From the NCBI RefSeq assembly GCF_048565625.1, contig NZ_JBLZUR010000002.1:1488001-1552000 (forward strand): a stretch of 64,000 nucleotides of DNA. The letters are read 5' to 3'. How positions within the stretch are numbered: position 1 is the stretch's first letter; each line of letters begins with the position of its first letter. The notes below the pieces were generated by a model. It saw only the letters and a program-made list of their open reading frames with translations. It was not told where the DNA came from and made no database searches. Shown in pieces: positions 15,824-23,945 of this stretch. This stretch comes from JBLZUR01 sp048565625. GTDB lineage: Bacteria > Pseudomonadota > Alphaproteobacteria > Sphingomonadales > Sphingomonadaceae. Made by a program: the position numbers and the translations under genes.

Positions 15824-17143
15824 ATGACCGACACGCCCGCTTCCGCCGATCACCCCCGATCGCTTGCCGCCGCGATCCGGCCCTATGTCGAGCCGGCCCC
15901 GCTCGCCTCGCTGTTCCTCGGCATCTCGTCCGGCTTTCCATATGCGATGATCGGCGCGACGCTGACGACGCGCCTGGCGCAGGATGGGATCGATAAGAAG
16001 GCGGTGACCGCCTTCACGCTCGCCTTCCTCGTCTACAACCTGAAGTTCCTCTGGGCCTGGGTGATCGACGGGGTGCGCCTGCCGGTGATCGGACGGCTGG
16101 GGCAGCGTGTGTCGTGGATGCTGGTGGTCGGCCTGCTGGTGATCGCCGCCGTCGCGAACCTTGCGCTGGTCGACCCGTCGGCAAGCCTGCAGGCGACGGC
16201 GGTGGCGGCGGTGCTGGTCGGTGCGGCGGGTGCCACGTACGACATCGTCATCGACGCCTATCGCATCGAACTTCTCGAGCCGCGCCAGCTGGGGCCGGGA
16301 TCGGGCATGACGCAATATGGCTGGCGGATCGGCGCGGCGGCGGCGGCGACGCTCGCGCTGGTCTTGTCCGGGCGGTACGGCTGGACGGTCGGTTACCTCG
16401 CCTGCGCGGGCTTCGCGCTGCCGGCGATGGTGACGGCCTTGGTGATGGGCGAGCCTGCGCGGCATCGCGAGCCAGCCGGTAGGCGGACGTTGGCGACGGT
16501 CCTCGCGTCCATCACGGGGCCGCTGGTCGAGTTCTTCCGGCGGCGCGGCGCGGTGCTCGTGCTGGTCTTCATCCTCGTCCACAAGGTCGGCGACACGCTC
16601 GCCAACCTGACCTTCCGCCTGCTGTTCAACGATCTCGGTTTCACCAACGATGAGGTGGCACTGTACGATGTGGGCGTCGGCTTCTGGGCGCTGCTGGCCG
16701 GTGTGTTCGTCGGCGGTGTGCTCTACGCCCGGCTAGGGATGAAGCGGTCGGTGCTGATCAGCCTCATCCTGATGGCCATCTCCAACTTCAGCTTCGCGGG
16801 CCTGGCGGCGGCGGGGCACTCGAACCTCGGCATGGCGGGCTCGATCGGGTTCGAGAACTTCGCCAGCGGCATCGGCGGCGTGACGGTGACGGCCTATTTC
16901 GCCGCCCTGACCGACCTGCGCTTCACCGCCTCTCAATATGCGCTGATCTCGGCCGCCGCGAGCATCGTCGGACGGTTCCTGACCGGCACCACCGCAGGGG
17001 GGCTTATCGAAGGGTTCGGCTATGTCTCCTTCTACCTCCTCACCACCGTGATCGCGTTGCCGGGCATCGCGATCTTCTGGTGGATGATGCGCACCGGCCT
17101 CGTCGACCAGGCGATGGGGACGGCGGGGGAGGTCGAGGCTTAG
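15824..17143 (+). CDS. ampG: AmpG-like MFS transporter
   Basis: Inner-membrane major facilitator of 439 aa with about 12 hydrophobic segments. The start (SLFLGISSGFPYAMIGATLT, then YNLKFLWAWVIDG) matches the AmpG/PAT family, which imports GlcNAc-anhydromuropeptides from the periplasm during wall recycling and can feed beta-lactamase induction. The motif DIVIDAYRIELL in helix 4-5 is also typical. ATG at 15824 follows a CGGAAC stretch. No ampC or ampR is near. Muropeptide transport is the best family-based call; other PAT substrates are possible. Confidence 0.82.
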   Translation: MTDTPASADHPRSLAAAIRPYVEPAPLASLFLGISSGFPYAMIGATLTTRLAQDGIDKKAVTAFTLAFLVYNLKFLWAWVIDGVRLPVIGRLGQRVSWMLVVGLLVIAAVANLALVDPSASLQATAVAAVLVGAAGATYDIVIDAYRIELLEPRQLGPGSGMTQYGWRIGAAAAATLALVLSGRYGWTVGYLACAGFALPAMVTALVMGEPARHREPAGRRTLATVLASITGPLVEFFRRRGAVLVLVFILVHKVGDTLANLTFRLLFNDLGFTNDEVALYDVGVGFWALLAGVFVGGVLYARLGMKRSVLISLILMAISNFSFAGLAAAGHSNLGMAGSIGFENFASGIGGVTVTAYFAALTDLRFTASQYALISAAASIVGRFLTGTTAGGLIEGFGYVSFYLLTTVIALPGIAIFWWMMRTGLVDQAMGTAGEVEA

Positions 17144-17571
17144 GTGCGGGTCAGCGGCTTGCCGAGATCGGTATAGGCCTGACCCAAAGCCTGCGCGCTG
17201 GTGACGGCGCCTAGGCAGTCGAACGTGCCGAGCACGCTTGCCATCTCGGTATGCGCGGCGCGCACGTCTGCGGGCGAGATCGCGATGATGCGCATCAGCT
17301 TCGCCTCCGCCTCGGTCATCCGCATGCAGCAGCACGGCGCGACGTGGATGGTCTGCGCGGAGGCGCGGGCGAGTTCGGTCATCAGTGCGCGCAGCAGTAT
17401 CTGCGGCCGGCGATAGCTCATCCCGAACAGGCCGATGAGCGCGTTGGACGCATGGGCGTCGTTCAGCCCCTCCAGCGCCATGCGGCGGATCGCGAAGAGC
17501 AGCACCGCATCCGCCCGGCCCATCGGCGCGGCGGTACGGGGGAGGAGGGCTTCGGCGGTGTGTTCGGTCAT
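17140..17571 (-). CDS. Small Cys-rich protein, probably iron-regulated (DUF6628-like)
   Basis: Protein of 143 aa, mostly helical and cytosolic by prediction. A compact cluster HVAPCCCMRMTEAE near the middle places three adjacent Cys next to a His and is a candidate metal or thiol site. I think it belongs to the sphingomonad family DUF6628 but hold that loosely. ATG at 17571 is preceded by GGAGAG at about 6 nt. A 21-bp palindrome like an alphaproteobacterial Fur box is centred about 55 nt upstream. It is convergent with ampG and their stops overlap by 4 nt. Confidence 0.75.
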   Translation of the reverse strand: MTEHTAEALLPRTAAPMGRADAVLLFAIRRMALEGLNDAHASNALIGLFGMSYRRPQILLRALMTELARASAQTIHVAPCCCMRMTEAEAKLMRIIAISPADVRAAHTEMASVLGTFDCLGAVTSAQALGQAYTDLGKPLTRT

Positions 17572-17615
17572 GCGACTCTCCGGCATCCTTGTGGAGCGGA
17601 AGTCACCATGTCCGA

Positions 17616-17636
17616 TATTGCAAGTCAATCGCAATA
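17616..17636 (-). promoter_or_regulatory. Fur-like operator palindrome
   Basis: Perfect 6-bp outer arms TATTGC and GCAATA flank a 9-bp centre that is itself partly symmetric. The layout TTGC-N9-GCAA resembles Fur boxes of alphaproteobacteria. It sits in the 107-nt gap between folC and the Cys-rich gene, about 45-65 nt before that gene's ATG, where a repressor would cover the promoter. Binding by Fur, Mur or another Fur-family protein is inference. Confidence 0.6.
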
Positions 17637-17678
17637 ATGTGACGATCTATCCTCCCCCGCCAGGGGGAGGACTGCGCT

Positions 17679-19007
17679 TCAATCCGGGAGCGGGCCGTTT
17701 TCCTCCAGAACCCGGCCGGCGAGGTAGAGCGAGCCGAGGATGAGGACGATCGGCGGGCGGGCGCGGTCGGCATGACGGGCGATCCAGCCGAGCGCGGCGC
17801 GCGGATCGGCGGCGGCGAGGGCGGGGAGGCCGAGCGCGCGGGCCTGGGCGGCGAGCGTGGCGGGGCTGTGATGATCATGGCCGGGCACCGGCACGCCATG
17901 GATGGTCGCCGCGCGTCCGGCGAAGGGGCGGAGAAGGCCCGCCGGATCCTTGTTCGCCAGCATTCCCAGGATGATGTGGAACGGCCGCTCGGCGGGCACA
18001 TGCGAGCGGAAATGATCCGCCACCGCCCGGCCCGCCGCCGGATTATGCCCACCGTCCAGCCAGAGTTCGGCGCCTTTGGGCAGCAGATCGACCAGGGGCC
18101 CATTGCGAAGCTGCTGCAGCCGCGCAGGCCAGTCCGCCCAGCCCATTGCGGCCCGATAAGCGGAGGCGGGGATCTCCACCAGCGACTGGTGTCGCAGCAT
18201 GGCGATCGCAAGGCCGGCGTTCATCGCCTGATGCGCGCCGGGCAGACGGGGGAGGGGAACATCGACCCGACCCGCCCCGTCCCGGTAATGGAGCCGGTCG
18301 CGATAGACGACGGCGTCCCACTTGCCGCCCTTCGGTAGCCAGTCCGCCCCGCGCGCGGCGGCGACCTCGCCCACACGTTGCGCGATGGCGGCGGGGTACT
18401 GCATGGTCACCAGCGGCACATCCGCGCGCGCGATCCCCGCCTTTTCTGCCGCGATGTCCTCGATCCGGTCGCCCAGGAACCCCTGATGATCGAGGCCGAG
18501 CTGGACGATGCCGGTAACGGCCGGCCGGAGCATGACGTTGGTGGCGTCGAGGCGTCCGCCGAGGCCGACTTCGATCACGCAGGCGTCGGCCGGCGTGCGG
18601 CTGAAAGCGAGGAAGGCGGCGGCCGTCGTCACCTCGAAGAAGCTGGCGTGGAGATCGGCGGCGTGGTTCAGCACCTCCTCCAGCAACTGGGCGAGGTGAT
18701 CGTCCTCGATCAGCCGGTCGGCGAGACGGATCCGCTCGTTGAAGCGGACGAGGTGCGGGCTGGTGTAGACATGCGCGACCTTGCCCGATGCCTGCAAGGC
18801 GGCACGCAAGTAGGCGCAGGTCGAACCTTTTCCGTTGGTCCCGGCGACATGAAAGGCGGGCGGCAGACGGAGATGCGGATTGCCGATCCGGTCGAGCAGC
18901 GCGGTGATGCGATCGAGTCCGAGTATGTCCGCGCCGGGAGAGAGCGACCAGAGGCGGTTCAGCTGGGTCTGAACGGCGGGAGAGGCGGAGGTGGCGAAGT
19001 CAGGCAT
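17679..19007 (-). CDS. folC: Bifunctional folylpolyglutamate / dihydrofolate synthase
   Basis: Mur-ligase-family enzyme of 442 aa that adds glutamate to dihydropteroate and to folates using ATP. The P-loop AGTNGKGSTCAYLRAAL lies near residue 50, followed by VYTSPHLVRFNERI. The mid-domain DATNVMLRPAVTGIVQLGLDHQG and the DGGHNPAAG motif are diagnostic. It is the last gene of the trp-accD-folC run, the conserved order in many proteobacteria, and is separated from accD by a short repeat. Confidence 0.95.
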   Translation of the reverse strand: MPDFATSASPAVQTQLNRLWSLSPGADILGLDRITALLDRIGNPHLRLPPAFHVAGTNGKGSTCAYLRAALQASGKVAHVYTSPHLVRFNERIRLADRLIEDDHLAQLLEEVLNHAADLHASFFEVTTAAAFLAFSRTPADACVIEVGLGGRLDATNVMLRPAVTGIVQLGLDHQGFLGDRIEDIAAEKAGIARADVPLVTMQYPAAIAQRVGEVAAARGADWLPKGGKWDAVVYRDRLHYRDGAGRVDVPLPRLPGAHQAMNAGLAIAMLRHQSLVEIPASAYRAAMGWADWPARLQQLRNGPLVDLLPKGAELWLDGGHNPAAGRAVADHFRSHVPAERPFHIILGMLANKDPAGLLRPFAGRAATIHGVPVPGHDHHSPATLAAQARALGLPALAAADPRAALGWIARHADRARPPIVLILGSLYLAGRVLEENGPLPD

Positions 19008-19036
19008 TCCAGCGCCGCCTTTACAGCAAAAAGCTT

Positions 19037-19117
19037 CGTTCGTGCTGAGCGAAGTCGAATACGGGTCGAGGGTCGGTTTACCTTACCCGTCCTTCGACTA
19101 CGCTCAGGACGAACGGG
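19037..19117. repeat. Inverted repeat, family C, copy 1 (folC-accD gap)
   Basis: Arms beginning CGTTCGTGCTGAGCGAAGTC and the complementary ACTACGCTCAGGACGAACGG form a long imperfect stem with a central loop. The same core recurs at 56485-56567 and, more diverged, near 58370-58435. It occupies most of the 126-nt gap between accD and folC and could attenuate or process the transcript there. Confidence 0.75.
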
Positions 19118-19133
19118 TGATCGTTGCCATGTC

Positions 19134-19985
19134 TTAGTTCACCGCCGCTGGAGCGAGGTAGCCGATGAGGCTCGCCAGCCGCTCGCGCAGCTGGTGGCGG
19201 TGGACGACCATGTCGAGCATGCCGTGGTCGAGGAGGTACTCCGCGCGCTGGAACCCCTCAGGCAGCTTCTCCCTGATTGTGCTCTCGATCACCCGCTGAC
19301 CGGCGAAGCCGATGAGCGCGTTGGGTTCGGCGAGCTGGACATCGCCCAGCATCGCATAGCTGGCAGTGACTCCGCCCGTGGTGGGATCGGTCATCACCAC
19401 GATATAGGGCAGCCCCGCCTCGTGCAGCTCGGCGATGGCGACCGTGGTCTTCGGCATCTGCATGAGGGAGAGGATGCCCTCCTGCATCCGGGCGCCGCCC
19501 GCCGCTGTGAAGATGATGTAGGGGCAGCGGGCCGCGATCGCCGCACGGATCCCGGCCAGGAAGGCGGCACCCACCGCCTGGCCCATGGATCCGCCCATGA
19601 AGGCGAAGTCCTGCACGCCGACGACGGCGCGCTGGCCGTCGATTGTACCCTCGGCGTTCTGGAGCGCATCGGTCTCGCCGGTCGCCGCGCGGGCGGCCTT
19701 GATGCGATCGGGATAGCGCTTGGTATCGCGGAACTTCAGCGGATCCTCGGCAACCTCGGGCGAGGGGAGGACCGTCCAGCTGCCCGGATCGAACAGGTTC
19801 TCGAACCGCACCTTCGGCCCCACACGATCGTGATGATCGCAGCGCGGGCAGACGTACTGGTTCTCCTCATGCTCCTTGACGAAGATCATCTGCCCGCAGG
19901 CGGAGCATTTGTGCCAGAGGTTCTCCGGCGTATCCCGCTTGGCGATGAACGGGATCGACTGGCGGACGCGGGTGAGCCAGCTCAT
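19134..19985 (-). CDS. accD: Acetyl-CoA carboxylase carboxyltransferase subunit beta
   Basis: Subunit of 283 aa that, with AccA, transfers the carboxyl group from biotin to acetyl-CoA for fatty acid synthesis. The N-terminal zinc ribbon has the four Cys CSACGQ and CPRC near residues 25-50. The crotonase-like domain follows (FAFMGGSMGQAVG, GGARMQEG). Its ATG overlaps the trpA stop as ATGA, implying translational coupling. Full length and intact. Confidence 0.96.
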   Translation of the reverse strand: MSWLTRVRQSIPFIAKRDTPENLWHKCSACGQMIFVKEHEENQYVCPRCDHHDRVGPKVRFENLFDPGSWTVLPSPEVAEDPLKFRDTKRYPDRIKAARAATGETDALQNAEGTIDGQRAVVGVQDFAFMGGSMGQAVGAAFLAGIRAAIAARCPYIIFTAAGGARMQEGILSLMQMPKTTVAIAELHEAGLPYIVVMTDPTTGGVTASYAMLGDVQLAEPNALIGFAGQRVIESTIREKLPEGFQRAEYLLDHGMLDMVVHRHQLRERLASLIGYLAPAAVN

Positions 19986-20794
19986 GCGGCCTCCTTCTGG
20001 GGTTCGAGCGCGGCGCGCAGGCCGGCGACGAGTGCGCGGACCGGCTCGGCGGCGGCGCTGCCATGCTGACCGATGATGTCGACGATCGCCGAGCCGACGA
20101 CCACGCCATCCGCCACACGACCGATAGCACGCGCCTGATCCGGCCCGCGCACGCCAAAGCCGACGGCGATGGGCAGGTCGGTCGCGGCCTTCAGACGGGC
20201 GACCGCGTCTTCGATCGAGGTCTGCGCCGCCTGCTGCTGTCCTGTCACGCCGGCGACCGACACATAGTAGAGGAAGCCGGACGCGCCATCGAGGACGGCC
20301 GGCAGGCGCGCCGCATCGGTGGTGGGGGTGGCGAGGCGGATGAGGTGCAGGCCGGCGTCGCGGAGCGCGGGGCCGAGTTCCACGTCCTCCTCCGGTGGGA
20401 TGTCGACGCAGATCACGCCGTCCACGCCCGCATGAGCGGCGGCATCCGCGAACCAGTCGGAGCCCCGCCTGATCATCGGGTTGGCGTATCCCATCAGGAT
20501 CAGCGGTGTCTCCGCATGGCGCGTGCGGAAGCGGGCGGCGATGGCAAGGATGTCGGCCGTCGTCGTTCCCGCCGCCGCCGAGCGCAGGTTCGCCAGCTGG
20601 ATCGCGACGCCGTCCGCCATCGGATCGGTGAAGGGCATGCCCAACTCGATGATGTCGGCACCCCCTGCGACGAGCGCGTCAAGGATGGCGTCGGTGTCGG
20701 CGGGGGAGGGGTCACCCGCTGTCACGAAGGTGACGAGCGCGGCACGGCCTTCCGCCCGGCAGCGCGCGAAGGTGGAGGATACACGGTCGGTCAC
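19982..20794 (-). CDS. trpA: Tryptophan synthase alpha chain
   Basis: TIM-barrel subunit of 270 aa that cleaves indole-3-glycerol phosphate to indole. Catalytic Glu and Asp lie in IIELGMPFTDPMADG. The barrel loops VDIPPEE and YYVSVAGVTG and the phosphate site VGFGVRGPDQA are present. GTG start at 20794 overlaps the trpB stop by 4 nt, as usual for the obligate TrpA-TrpB pair that channels indole. Confidence 0.96.
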   Translation of the reverse strand: MTDRVSSTFARCRAEGRAALVTFVTAGDPSPADTDAILDALVAGGADIIELGMPFTDPMADGVAIQLANLRSAAAGTTTADILAIAARFRTRHAETPLILMGYANPMIRRGSDWFADAAAHAGVDGVICVDIPPEEDVELGPALRDAGLHLIRLATPTTDAARLPAVLDGASGFLYYVSVAGVTGQQQAAQTSIEDAVARLKAATDLPIAVGFGVRGPDQARAIGRVADGVVVGSAIVDIIGQHGSAAAEPVRALVAGLRAALEPQKEAA

Positions 20795-22023
20795 AGCTTC
20801 ACCCCCAGGCTGTCCGCGACGGTGAAGATGTCCTTGTCGCCGCGACCGGAGAGGTTGACGAGGATGATCTGGTCGTCGCGCATCTCGCGGGCCTTGGCGG
20901 GCACGGCGGCGATGGCGTGGCTGCTTTCGAGGGCGGGGATGATCCCCTCGGTGCGGCAGAGGAGCTGGAAGGCGTCGAGCGCCTCCTTGTCGGTGACGCC
21001 CTCGTACTTCACGCGGCCGATGTCGTAGAGCCAGCTATGCTCCGGCCCGATGCCGGGGTAGTCGAGGCCAGCGGAGATCGAATGCGCCTCGGTGATCTGG
21101 CCGTCCTCATCCTGGAGGAGGAAGGTCTTGTTCCCGTGAAGGACGCCGGGGGTGCCGCCGGCCAGGCTGGCGGCGTGCTTGTCGGTGTCGAGGCCCTCGC
21201 CCGCCGCTTCGATCGCGAGCATCTCCACCTCGGGATCGTCGAGGAAGGGATGGAACAGGCCGATCGCGTTCGATCCGCCGCCGACGCAGGCGACGAGCAG
21301 GTCGGGAAGCCGTCCCTCGGCCTCGATCATCTGCTGGCGGCTCTCATGGCCGATCACCGACTGGAAATCGCGGACCAGCTCCGGATAGGGATGGGGGCCG
21401 GCGGCGGTGCCGATGATGTAGAAGGTGTCATGGACGTTCGCGACCCAATCGCGCAGCGCCTCGTTCATGGCGTCCTTCAGGGTCCGCGATCCGCTCTCCA
21501 CGGCGCGCACCTCGGCCCCCAGCAGGCGCATGCGGAAGACATTCGGCTGCTGTCGCTCGACATCCTTGGCGCCCATGAAGATGGTGCAGGGCAGGCCGAA
21601 GCGCGCGGCGACGGTTGCGGTCGCGACGCCATGCTGGCCCGCGCCCGTCTCTGCGATGATCCGCTTCTTGCCCATGCGGATGGCGAGCAGGATCTGGCCG
21701 ATGCAGTTGTTGATCTTGTGCGCGCCGGTGTGGTTCAGTTCCTCGCGCTTCAAATAGACCTTGGCGCCCATGCCGGGGGCGGCGCTCTCGCGGATGGCTG
21801 CGGTCAGGCGCTCGGCATAATAGAGGGGGCTGGGGCGGCCGACATAGTGCGTCATCAGGCCGTTCAGCTCTTCCCCGAAGGCCGGGTCCGCCTTGGCCGC
21901 GCGATATTCGCGCTCCAGGTCGAGGATCAGCGGCATCAGCGTCTCGGCGACGTAGCGGCCGCCGAACTGGCCGAAATGCCCGCGTTCGTCGGGCTGCGCG
22001 CGCAGGGTGTTGGCGATGGTCAT
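20791..22023 (-). CDS. trpB: Tryptophan synthase beta chain
   Basis: PLP enzyme of 410 aa that joins indole and serine to give tryptophan. The PLP lysine lies in LNHTGAHKINNCIGQ, and the catalytic Glu region is AETGAGQHG. The phosphate-binding GGGSNAIG and the C-terminal NLSGRGDKD are intact. It is separated from trpF upstream by a 180-nt gap filled by an inverted repeat, then runs straight into trpA. Confidence 0.97.
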   Translation of the reverse strand: MTIANTLRAQPDERGHFGQFGGRYVAETLMPLILDLEREYRAAKADPAFGEELNGLMTHYVGRPSPLYYAERLTAAIRESAAPGMGAKVYLKREELNHTGAHKINNCIGQILLAIRMGKKRIIAETGAGQHGVATATVAARFGLPCTIFMGAKDVERQQPNVFRMRLLGAEVRAVESGSRTLKDAMNEALRDWVANVHDTFYIIGTAAGPHPYPELVRDFQSVIGHESRQQMIEAEGRLPDLLVACVGGGSNAIGLFHPFLDDPEVEMLAIEAAGEGLDTDKHAASLAGGTPGVLHGNKTFLLQDEDGQITEAHSISAGLDYPGIGPEHSWLYDIGRVKYEGVTDKEALDAFQLLCRTEGIIPALESSHAIAAVPAKAREMRDDQIILVNLSGRGDKDIFTVADSLGVKL

Positions 22024-22074
22024 GTGCGTGGGCGTTTAGGCCGATGATGGCGAGGTGTCGAGATTGGCATCATC

Positions 22075-22205
22075 CCCCCTGCGCGGAGCGTGGGGAGGCG
22101 GACCATGCGCAGCATGGTGGAGGGGTGCTCCCCACCCGGTACGCAGCACCCCTCCACCATTTGCTTTGCAAACGGTCCCCCTCCCCATCTTCGATGGGGA
22201 GGGGG
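22075..22205. repeat. REP-like inverted repeat, family B, copy 2
   Basis: GC-rich, strongly palindromic element between trpF and trpB. It contains the hairpin GGGGTGCTCCCCACC and related stems, then CACCCCTCCACCAT and GGTCCCCCTCCCC, both shared with the copy at 6660-6800, and ends in CCCCATCTTCGATGGGG just before the trpF stop. It may separate the pyrF-trpF and trpB-trpA-accD-folC transcripts or stabilise a processed end. Confidence 0.75.
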
Positions 22206-22841
22206 TTAGAGGATCGAAATGGCTTTCAGAAACGCGGTAATCTTTGTCACGTCCTTCACCCCCGGCGCACCTTCGACGCCTGAGGAGACGTCGACCAGCC
22301 GCGCGCCGGTGATCCCCACCGCCTCTACCACATTGTCCGCATCCAGCCCGCCGGAGAGCGCCCAAGGGAGAGGGTGCGCGAAGCCTTCCAGAAGGCGCCA
22401 ATCGAAGCGGAGGCCCATGCCGCCGGGGAGCGTGCCCTCCGGAGTCCTCGCGTCGTAGACGATACGATCGGCGGCGCCGGTGAAGGCACGGGCGGCGTCG
22501 AGATCGGCGCGGGTGCGGACGGATACCGCCTTCCAGACCTCGCGGTCGAAGCGCGCCCTGATCGCCGCAGCACGTTCCGGTGCTTCGCTGCCGTGCAACT
22601 GGATGGCCGAGAGATGCGGCACCGTGCGCGCGAGAAGGGCATCGTCCGGGTTCACGAACACGCCTACGGCTTTCACGCGATCGGGAAGGCGCGCGGCAAG
22701 GGCGGCAAGTCGATCGGGATCGAGATTGCGCGGGCTCTTCGGGAAAAAGACGAAACCGACATGGCTGGCCCCGCCCGCCACAGCCGTGTCGATCGCCTCA
22801 GGGGTGGAGACCCCACAGATCTTGGCCTGAACACGAGCCAC
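22206..22841 (-). CDS. trpF: Phosphoribosylanthranilate isomerase
   Basis: TIM-barrel enzyme of about 211 aa that makes CdRP from PRA in tryptophan synthesis. KICGVSTPEA at the N-terminus holds the catalytic Cys; GFVFFPKSPRNL follows, IQLHGSE is in the middle and ALSGGLDADNV near the end. I chose the GTG at 22841, 4 nt after the pyrF stop, because homology begins there. Ribosome site is weak, so coupling to pyrF is likely. No other trp gene except trpAB is in the window. Confidence 0.9.
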   Translation of the reverse strand: MARVQAKICGVSTPEAIDTAVAGGASHVGFVFFPKSPRNLDPDRLAALAARLPDRVKAVGVFVNPDDALLARTVPHLSAIQLHGSEAPERAAAIRARFDREVWKAVSVRTRADLDAARAFTGAADRIVYDARTPEGTLPGGMGLRFDWRLLEGFAHPLPWALSGGLDADNVVEAVGITGARLVDVSSGVEGAPGVKDVTKITAFLKAISIL

Positions 22842-22845
22842 GGGT

Positions 22846-23517
22846 TCAGAGCGTCGCTTCGATCGCGCGCGCGGCGGCGTCGGGGTCTTCGGCGGCGGTG
22901 ATCGGCCGGCCAATGACGAGGATCGAGGCGCCGGCGTCGAGCGCGGCGCGAGGCGTCATCACCCGCTTCTGGTCGCCGATGCTGCTGCCCGGCGGCCGGA
23001 CCCCGGGGACGACGAAGAACCCCCCAGGCCAGGCCTTCTTCGCCGCCGCCACTTCGTTGCCGGAACAGACGATGCCGTCGATGCCGGCCTGATGCGCAAG
23101 TTCGGTCAGCCGCAGGACATGGTCGTGCGGGTCGCCGGAAACTCCGGTGTCGCGCAGGTCCTGGGTGTCGAGGCTGGTCAGCATGGTGACCGCGACCACC
23201 TTGGTCTTGGGAGAAGCCGCAGCCTTCGCGTCCTCCATCATCGCTCGGCCGCCGCCGGCGTGGACCGTCAGCACGGCGGGTTCGAGGCCGTGAAGCGCCT
23301 GCACCGCCTTGGCGACGGTGTTGGGGATGTCGTGGAACTTGAGATCGAGGAAGATCGGCAGGCCGATCGCCGCCATCTCGTGAACGCCGTGCTGGCCGTG
23401 CGCCATGAAGAATTCGAGGCCGAGCTTCAGCCCGCCGACATGGTTGCGGATGCGCGTCGCCAGCGCCTTGGCCCGGCCAAGATCGGTCGTGTCGAGCGCG
23501 ACGAAGATCGGGCGCAT
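22846..23517 (-). CDS. pyrF: Orotidine-5'-phosphate decarboxylase
   Basis: TIM-barrel enzyme of 223 aa that makes UMP from OMP. The catalytic Lys-Asp network is in FLDLKFHDIPNTVAKA, and TVHAGGGRAMM and the phosphate site GRPITAAEDPDAA follow. The ATG overlaps the lapA stop by 1 nt (TGATG). It is intact. Pairing of pyrF with trpF is common in alphaproteobacteria. Confidence 0.95.
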   Translation of the reverse strand: MRPIFVALDTTDLGRAKALATRIRNHVGGLKLGLEFFMAHGQHGVHEMAAIGLPIFLDLKFHDIPNTVAKAVQALHGLEPAVLTVHAGGGRAMMEDAKAAASPKTKVVAVTMLTSLDTQDLRDTGVSGDPHDHVLRLTELAHQAGIDGIVCSGNEVAAAKKAWPGGFFVVPGVRPPGSSIGDQKRVMTPRAALDAGASILVIGRPITAAEDPDAAARAIEATL

Positions 23518-23846
23518 CAGGGAACCAGCGGCGGGGCAGGGGCGGGGATCGGCGCGCCGACGACCGGGTCAGTGGGACCATGCGGATCGACGAGCGGCGG
23601 CGTTCCCTGTTCGGCAAGCGCGCGTTCTGCCTCCACCCGCCGCCGCAGCCGCCAGAGCGTGGCGCGGTGGAGGATCAGGCCGGGGATGAGGCCCAAGAGG
23701 AAGACGGCGAGGAGGAGCACCGGCAGCTTCACGACCAGATCGAGGGTGCCCCAGAGGTGGACCGGCACCCCTTCCCAATTGCGATAGGCAAAGGCGGCGA
23801 GGACGACCGCCACCACCATCCAGAACAAGGTGCGCAGGAATTGCAT
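23517..23846 (-). CDS. LapA-domain (DUF1049) membrane protein
   Basis: Small inner-membrane protein of 109 aa with two hydrophobic helices (FWMVVAVVLAAFAYRNWEGV and PVLLLAVFLLGLIPGLILHR) and a basic cytoplasmic helix typical of LapA/DUF1049. The C-terminus is Pro-rich. In E. coli LapA helps control LPS synthesis through LapB/FtsH; that role need not hold in a lineage without LPS. It heads the pyrF-trp operon and is divergent from alaS. Confidence 0.85.
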   Translation of the reverse strand: MQFLRTLFWMVVAVVLAAFAYRNWEGVPVHLWGTLDLVVKLPVLLLAVFLLGLIPGLILHRATLWRLRRRVEAERALAEQGTPPLVDPHGPTDPVVGAPIPAPAPPLVP

Positions 23847-23945
23847 CCCCGCACGCTAGAGGAGAAAAGCGGGCGGGTGAACCCCGGCGAAGGCGGCGGC
23901 GGCCAAGTGCTTCCCAAGGGCGCGGCCATCCCCTAGATCAGCGCC

